DNA of 6,767 nt, from positions 1 to 6,767 of the forward strand of contig JAIMBU010000147.1 in assembly GCA_023511325.1 (NCBI GenBank), written 5' to 3'. Positions 6,017-6,767 of this stretch are shown here, in pieces. Under the pieces are notes generated by a model that worked only from the letters and a program-made list of their open reading frames with translations, did not search any database and was not told the DNA's origin. Position numbers and translations under genes: made by a program. This stretch comes from Gorillibacterium sp. GTDB lineage: Bacteria > Bacillota > Bacilli > Paenibacillales > NBRC-103111. Within the stretch, counting starts at the first letter, position 1, and each line of letters opens with the position of its first letter.

Positions 6017-6487
6017 TTGAATTTTCTTGCCGAAGATCAAGAGCAGATCATTGTTGACTTTCTCACTAAAAAATATCAAGTCTTCGCTGTCATTCTGTTT
6101 GGTTCCGCTGCTAAAAAAAAGCTGCGCCCAGATAGTGATGTTGATATCGCTTTTATGACAGAAACTTCGTCCACAGCATATGATCGCTTCATGTCCGCTC
6201 AGCAACTTGCTGATAAGCTTGGCCGAGAGGTTGATTTAATTGATTTTCGGGAGGCTAGTTCCGTTTTTAAGGTACAGATTCTGAAACATGGAAAATTACT
6301 CTATGATGGTAATCCTTTTGCGAGAAAATCAGCCTATATGTACGCATTGAGAGAATACGCGATGTTAAACGAAGAGCGAATGAGTATCTTAGAGAACTTA
6401 GGTTGGAAGAAAGGAGGGGACAATGAATTTGGATATTTTGGTAAACAAGACGGAGACCATCCGACGTTGCATTCAAAGAATCAATGA
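6017..6487 (+). CDS. mntA: MntA-type minimal nucleotidyltransferase antitoxin
   Basis: This 156-residue protein belongs to the DNA polymerase beta-like minimal nucleotidyltransferases. In characterised MntA-HepT pairs MntA transfers AMP from ATP onto a Tyr near the HEPN active site of HepT and so silences the toxin. The full signature is present: GS at 29-30, ten residues, then DVD at 41-43, with a third acidic position in EVDLIDF (Asp73). Translation starts at TTG with a clear SD. The frame continues 65 nt into hepT, giving about 22 extra C-terminal residues (after WKKGGDN) beyond where such proteins commonly end; that tail is just the hepT start read in another frame and may have little function. 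It lies 150 bp beyond the CRISPR array in the same direction. Toxin-antitoxin or defence role inferred from family and neighbour. Confidence 0.88.
   Translation: MNFLAEDQEQIIVDFLTKKYQVFAVILFGSAAKKKLRPDSDVDIAFMTETSSTAYDRFMSAQQLADKLGREVDLIDFREASSVFKVQILKHGKLLYDGNPFARKSAYMYALREYAMLNEERMSILENLGWKKGGDNEFGYFGKQDGDHPTLHSKNQ
6410..6419 (+). promoter_or_regulatory. Strong ribosome binding site of hepT
   Basis: AAAGGAGGGG ends 3 nt before the ATG at 6423, with the GGAGG core 5 nt away. It is the best Shine-Dalgarno in the window and marks the hepT start inside mntA. Confidence 0.75.
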
Positions 6488-6767
6488 AGAATATGATAAT
6501 AATCCCGATAATTTGCTCAATTACACTAAACAAGATTCGATTATTTTGAATTTACAAAGGGCCTGTGAGGCTTGCATAGATTTAGCCATGCATATTGTTT
6601 CTGAGAAAAGATTAGGTGTCCCACAGACTAGCCGAGAGGCTTTTGACTTTCTCTTCCGTGATGGAATTATTGGAGAAGACCTTAATCAGGGCTTAAAGGC
6701 AATGGTCGGTTTTCGCAACATAGCAGTCCTTGATTACCGATCCATTCAAACTGAAATTATTCAAAGT
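6423..6767 (+). CDS. hepT: HepT-like HEPN domain toxin (DUF86), partial at window end, catalytic His replaced
   Basis: HepT proteins are small all-helical HEPN RNases whose active site is RX4-6H, often written RX4HXY. The frame runs 115 residues from ATG 6423 to the window edge and is still open; the usual length is about 130-150, so only the last few codons are missing. Family landmarks are a helical N-terminus, NLQRACEACIDLAMHIV (43-59), TSREAFDFL (69-77) and MVGFRNIAV (94-102). The active-site stretch reads RNIAVLDY: Arg98 and Tyr105 are kept, but the expected His is Leu103 (CTT at 6729-6731), one base from a His codon. RNase activity is therefore probably lost, while the Tyr modified by MntA remains. 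It overlaps mntA by 65 nt. Family assignment is strong; loss of activity is inference, and a sequencing error is possible. Confidence 0.85.
   Translation, partial: MNLDILVNKTETIRRCIQRINEEYDNNPDNLLNYTKQDSIILNLQRACEACIDLAMHIVSEKRLGVPQTSREAFDFLFRDGIIGEDLNQGLKAMVGFRNIAVLDYRSIQTEIIQS

Noticed and set aside
5851..6057. Short plus-strand frame of 68 codons starting in the last repeat
   Set aside because: It starts inside the CRISPR repeat, has no ribosome binding site and runs into mntA in another frame.

Overview
The window most likely comes from a Bacillota genome, probably Bacillus/Paenibacillus-like. The signs are strong AGGAGG-type ribosome binding sites, moderate GC, a TTG start with a good Shine-Dalgarno, and a CRISPR repeat and leader of the kind seen with subtype I-C in that group. 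Genus is inference; no rRNA or housekeeping marker is present.

Layout. (1) Bases 1-326 hold the C-terminal part of a zinc-type (MDR) alcohol dehydrogenase, cut off before its last segment. (2) At about 312-340 it is joined to the middle of a CRISPR Cas5-like gene, csx10, which lacks its N-terminal half and carries a helical, Cas11-like tail. (3) A tight operon follows to 5330: a double-Cas7 protein (Cas7-2x), Csx19, and a large TIGR03986-family Cas7 protein with a big insertion and a Cys cluster. The families and their order match a type III-D effector module, close to the fused III-Dv type. (4) Bases 5331-5554 are a CRISPR leader with a long-loop inverted repeat and a good promoter abutting the first repeat. 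(5) Bases 5555-5866 are a five-repeat, four-spacer array of I-C-type 33-nt repeats, transcribed rightward, with a decayed last repeat. (6) Bases 6017-6767 hold a MntA nucleotidyltransferase antitoxin and the start of its HepT (HEPN) partner, which runs off the window.

How they work together. In an intact III-D system the Cas7 subunits would line the crRNA and cut target RNA, Csx10/Cas5 would hold the crRNA 5' handle, Cas11 would form the inner filament and Cas10 would make the signal. Here cas10, cas6 and cas1/cas2 are absent, and the Cas5 gene is broken at a junction with an unrelated metabolic gene. The module is therefore either a decaying remnant, dependent on parts elsewhere, or a deletion or assembly product. 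The I-C-type array next to III-D genes suggests crRNAs shared with, or left by, a I-C system.

The points most worth a second look are the dehydrogenase/csx10 junction, the Csx10-Cas11 fusion, the I-C array beside III-D genes, and a HepT in which the catalytic His of the HEPN RX4-6H motif is Leu while the Tyr that MntA modifies is kept.
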